Below, in pieces: positions 7,706 to 10,084 of a DNA stretch of 10,084 nt. The first letter of the stretch is position 1. Every line of letters starts with the position of its first letter. Source of the DNA: Candidatus Geohydrothermomicrobium daggyaiense (lineage in GTDB: Bacteria; Actinomycetota; Geothermincolia; Fen-727; JACVIW01); assembly GCA_015711695.1 (NCBI GenBank), contig JACVIW010000069.1:1-10084 (forward strand), read 5' to 3'. The translations under genes and the position numbers were made by a program. The notes below the pieces were generated by a model, which saw nothing but the letters and a program-made list of their open reading frames with translations, made no database searches and was not told the DNA's origin.

Positions 7706-7843
7706 TCAGTCCTTGCCTTCATTGGCAACCAGGTCACAATTTATGTTCTCGTACTCTGAATTTTCTTGAGGCTTGATTTGGTTTATAAGCCTAATGCCTT
7801 CCTTCAGCAGTATTTCAGCCAACTGTTCTAGCTCATTCGCCAT
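7706..7843 (-). CDS. small hypothetical protein, 45 residues
   Basis: The frame from ATG 7843-7841 to TGA 7708-7706 encodes 45 residues, convergent with the nuclease-like gene and 17 bases from its end. The first half is a probable amphipathic helix (NELEQLAEILLKEGIRLINQ, residues 3-22). The rest is acidic, with no membrane segment. GGGG lies 5 bases before the ATG. The composition looks coding, but I recognise no family. It could be a real small protein, an antitoxin-like peptide, or the start of a truncated gene. Confidence 0.45.
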   Translation of the reverse strand: MANELEQLAEILLKEGIRLINQIKPQENSEYENINCDLVANEGKD

Positions 7844-8312
7844 TTCATCCCCAATTGCTGGACAAATTTAGCCTCTAAACTGAACCAACCAGGGAAATGG
7901 CCCTTTTGATATAGTTTATTACCAGGTATTTAATGTGAACAGGCGCACGAAATACAGTAATTGAGGCTAAAGTTCATGGTAGTACCTAATACCTCATATT
8001 CAATAGAAGCGACAGTTTTGCCCTTTATTTCAATTAATAAGCTTTACAGGCGTTATGAACAGTATATTCAAAAGATGGCCATGGTGCTCATGACAGGGTA
8101 AGAAAGAAGATGGAGATTCAAGCGGCGGAGGAAAAGATAGAAAAAGGCACTGAATTCGGAAAGTTTGTAAAGCGCAAAGGAAGATGCTTAATCCGGGTTA
8201 GGCACATGCAGCCAATTAGCCGGTATGCATCTAACCTAGTGTTCGACCCACGAAGCGGGAAAGAACCCGGCGGGGATGAATGCTGCGAGGCCGGGAAAGT
8301 TAGCTAAGGAGC
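7844..8312. other. about 470 bases without a supported gene; possible structured RNA
   Basis: Positions 7844-8100 are AT-rich with no motif I can name. A plus-strand frame of 65 codons at 8110-8307 has a weak AAGAAAGAAG leader and no family resemblance; I would not annotate it as a gene. Within it, 8193-8270 can fold in two competing ways: GGTTAG (8196-8201) with CTAACC (8231-8236), or CCGGGTT (8193-8199) with AACCCGG (8264-8270). Both use GGTT 8196-8199. Together with the hairpins just downstream this could be the 5' part of a transcribed leader, but it matches no riboswitch class I know. Confidence 0.35.
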
Positions 8313-8384
8313 GCGGGACCCATCCGTCGATTCTCGTGGCGGTGATTCTTGTATCCCACCAGTTCAGAGGTGGGTCCGCTTTTT
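8313..8384 (+). terminator. terminator/attenuator-like hairpin pair
   Basis: A long stem can form between GCGGGACCCA (8313-8322) and TGGGTCCGC (8371-8379) with one bulged G, directly followed by TTTTT (8380-8384). A shorter hairpin, CCCACC (8355-8360) with GGTGGG (8369-8374) around an 8-base loop, uses the same 3' strand and excludes it. Mutually exclusive stems before a T tract are the layout of transcription attenuators. On the opposite strand the hairpin has no T tail, so it is not an obvious terminator for the convergent deacylase gene. Confidence 0.5.
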
Positions 8385-8392
8385 ATCACATC

Positions 8393-8398
8393 AGGAGG
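8393..8398 (+). promoter_or_regulatory. orphan Shine-Dalgarno sequence
   Basis: AGGAGG lies 9 bases after the terminator T tract, as it would between an attenuator and its regulated gene, but no ATG, GTG or TTG stands at a usable distance. The GTG at 8398 overlaps the site itself, and its frame only mirrors the antisense deacylase gene. The frame through 8385 onward closes at about 8510. The gene that belonged here appears lost or mutated. Confidence 0.35.
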
Positions 8399-8472
8399 TG
8401 AAACACAAGAAGCAACCACAAGCGTTACACTTAGCTATATTTTTAGCCACTGCATGGAGCTCAACTTCCCGC

Positions 8473-10084
8473 TTAACTCTCGCGCCTCAGAACCATTCCG
8501 GGCTTGAGGTCCGGATCATAATGCCCGTTTTTCAAAACGGTTTTCCCGTTAATCATTACCATTTCGAGCCCACCCGGGAAATGCTCCGGATCATCGAAAC
8601 TCGCTTCTGTCCTGAATTCTTGAGGTTCAAGCAGGAGAATGTCCGCGTAGTATCCCTCTTTGAGGAGCCCCCGCTTTCTTATATTCAGCTGTTTTGCAGG
8701 AAGTGAAGTAAATCTTCTTATCGCTTCCTCGAGGCTTATCACATTCATGTCGAACACGTAGCGACCAACAATTTTTGGGTAGCACCCGTAAAAAAGAAAC
8801 GAGGGCTTGCCAACGCCTAGAAGCACCGCGTCAGTCACGATTGAAACCGACGGATCAAGAAGCGCCGGTATAATCTTCATCTTCTCGGTAAGTTCATCAT
8901 CTGGCTTTCCAAGGGAAGCGATTACAAGGACCCTGCCCTCCTCTTCTATAAGAAGATCGCACATTAAATCAAACGGATCCTTCCCTTCCTCACGCGCGAT
9001 GTCAACGAATCGCCTCCCCTCGTATTTCTTGTTCTTCTCAGAGTGAACAGCCATTATCCGCACAGAGCTCCATCCGAGCAGTTTGATTATGTTGAGTGAC
9101 CAATCATTCCGACCTTTGTGATCCCACCGGGGCTCTCCATCCTCTATGTCCTTCTTCATCTGCGCCCTGAGATTCGGGTCCGCAAGTCTCTCCAGCACCT
9201 CTTCCCTGCCACCTTCGAGCGCCCAGGGAGGATAGAAAGCAAGCAGATGCGTAAATCCTCCCGTCACAGGGGTTAAGTCCGCCCCTATGTCAAGCCCTGA
9301 TTTGCGATAAGCCTCAATGATCTGTAGAGTGGAACTTGCGCCGCTCAAAAGAAGGGATTCAGGAAAAACCTTTACCGCGACATCAGAGTGATTTGCGAGA
9401 AAACGAAGAGCATTCATCACCTGCACGTGAGCCCTGCCAAACCAGGGCACAGTGTATATATGCGATATCTGAGCCTTGATATCGTTTTCCCTTGCGACGG
9501 TGGCGACTTCCTCAATCGCAAGCGGGAGCGTGCTCTTCGTGTATGATCTCATGTGGCTCACGAATATCCCATCGTGCTTCTTTAAAACCCTGCCGAGTTC
9601 GACGAGCTCCCGGGTATCCGAGCAGCTCCCAGGGAAATACTGAAGGCCGGTGGAAAGGCCAAAAGCGCCAGCATCCATGCATTCTTCAAGGATGTTCTTC
9701 ATCTTAGATAACTGATCGGGAGATGCGAGAGAACGGGAAAGACCCATAGCCGAAATCCGCATCATCCCGTGTGGTGCAAGCATTGCAGTGTTCAACACTA
9801 TGCCATCCTTTTCCAGGAAATCAAGGAAACTGGACATACTGTTCCAGCGCACGTCCCTGTCAAACTCCATCTGGGTGAATACCTCGAGATAATTCTTTTG
9901 CCCCTCCCAGTTATCTTCAGTGAGCGGGGCAAGGGCCATTCCACAATTCCCGCCCACGAAGGTCGTTACACCCTGCCTCACAAGGGGTTCGAGAAGAAGG
10001 CGATGGTCAGCCCTGAAGTACGTAAGGTCCGCATGCGAGTGAACGTCAATAAAACCGGGACACGCGGTTTTCCCTATCGCGTTA
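8473..10084 (-). CDS. N-acyl-D-amino-acid deacylase (D-aminoacylase-like amidohydrolase), 5' end outside window
   Basis: Zinc amidohydrolase that releases D-amino acids from N-acyl-D-amino acids; cytoplasmic in the family. The frame is open to the window edge, so at least 537 residues are visible and only the N-terminus is missing. Going 5' to 3': CPGFIDVHSHADLTYF (the HxH metal motif, 10032-10040), LVRQGVTTFVGGNCGMALAP (the NCG cysteine that binds zinc in D-aminoacylases), LAPHG, GAFGLSTGLQYFPG, IFVSHMRSYT (metal His), KAQISHI (second metal His) and SIVTDAVLLG (the Asp expected to be catalytic). The end has RRFTSLPAKQLNIRKRGLLKEGYYADILLL, the usual closing beta-sandwich. The family's HPR-x-YG stretch is altered to SFLFYGCYPKIVGRYV, so substrate range may differ; related dihydroorotase-like or D-glutamate/D-aspartate deacylases remain possible. 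It has no visible terminator downstream. Confidence 0.9.
   Translation of the reverse strand, partial: NAIGKTACPGFIDVHSHADLTYFRADHRLLLEPLVRQGVTTFVGGNCGMALAPLTEDNWEGQKNYLEVFTQMEFDRDVRWNSMSSFLDFLEKDGIVLNTAMLAPHGMMRISAMGLSRSLASPDQLSKMKNILEECMDAGAFGLSTGLQYFPGSCSDTRELVELGRVLKKHDGIFVSHMRSYTKSTLPLAIEEVATVARENDIKAQISHIYTVPWFGRAHVQVMNALRFLANHSDVAVKVFPESLLLSGASSTLQIIEAYRKSGLDIGADLTPVTGGFTHLLAFYPPWALEGGREEVLERLADPNLRAQMKKDIEDGEPRWDHKGRNDWSLNIIKLLGWSSVRIMAVHSEKNKKYEGRRFVDIAREEGKDPFDLMCDLLIEEEGRVLVIASLGKPDDELTEKMKIIPALLDPSVSIVTDAVLLGVGKPSFLFYGCYPKIVGRYVFDMNVISLEEAIRRFTSLPAKQLNIRKRGLLKEGYYADILLLEPQEFRTEASFDDPEHFPGGLEMVMINGKTVLKNGHYDPDLKPGMVLRRES

Noticed and set aside
8369..8379. GGTGGGTCCGC resembling the T-box core GGTGGNACCGC
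   Set aside because: One conserved base differs, it sits on the 3' side of the terminator stem instead of the 5' side, and no Stem I or specifier loop could be identified upstream.
8398..8706. GTG-initiated plus-strand frame of 102 codons
   Set aside because: The GTG lies inside the Shine-Dalgarno itself, and most of the frame is antisense to the deacylase gene.

Overview
The window looks like a bacterial chromosome, moderate in GC, with standard stop codons and CCA encoded in both tRNA genes. The tRNA-Gln(CUG)/tRNA-Glu(CUC) pair, a fragment like the C-terminal domain of DNA polymerase III delta', and GTG/TTG starts would suit a deep-branching Gram-positive or actinobacterial lineage. That placement is inference, and nothing here fixes the taxon.

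Layout. Positions 71-2325 hold two plus-strand genes: an alpha/beta-serine hydrolase, then an exported, membrane-tethered permuted NlpC/P60 (YiiX/YebB-like) cysteine hydrolase with a beta-rich N-terminal domain. A short tRNA operon with its own promoter follows (2527-2734). Positions 2735 to about 6574 are mainly a gene graveyard: a gamma-glutamylcyclotransferase gene broken by a one-base frameshift (minus), a GC-rich stretch with no recognisable gene, a weak unknown frame (minus), a frameshifted delta'-like C-terminal remnant (minus), and a type I restriction HsdR pseudogene (plus). The HsdR remnant keeps its N-terminal nuclease part and its C-terminal part, but the helicase motor between them is gone, and it carries several stops and frameshifts.

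Directly behind the dead hsdR is an intact gene (6603-7688) for a stand-alone PD-(D/E)XK nuclease-like protein with a DUF5655-like C-terminal domain. A convergent 45-codon small ORF (7706-7843, minus) follows. After about 450 bases without a supported gene comes a terminator/attenuator-like hairpin region (8313-8384) and a perfect Shine-Dalgarno sequence at 8393-8398 that serves no gene. It faces the 3' end of a convergent N-acyl-D-amino-acid deacylase gene (8473 to the window end, minus, 5' end outside).

Reading. Conserved housekeeping or metabolic genes flank a decayed accessory region between the tRNA pair and the deacylase gene. The HsdR damage includes in-frame nonsense codons and a large internal deletion, so it is real decay. 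The two single homopolymer frameshifts (3474-3478 and 4861-4868) could instead be sequencing errors. No complete new multi-gene system is visible. The most unusual items are the motor-less HsdR next to an intact nuclease gene, the orphan leader at 8313-8400, and the unclassified 8190-8270 foldback.
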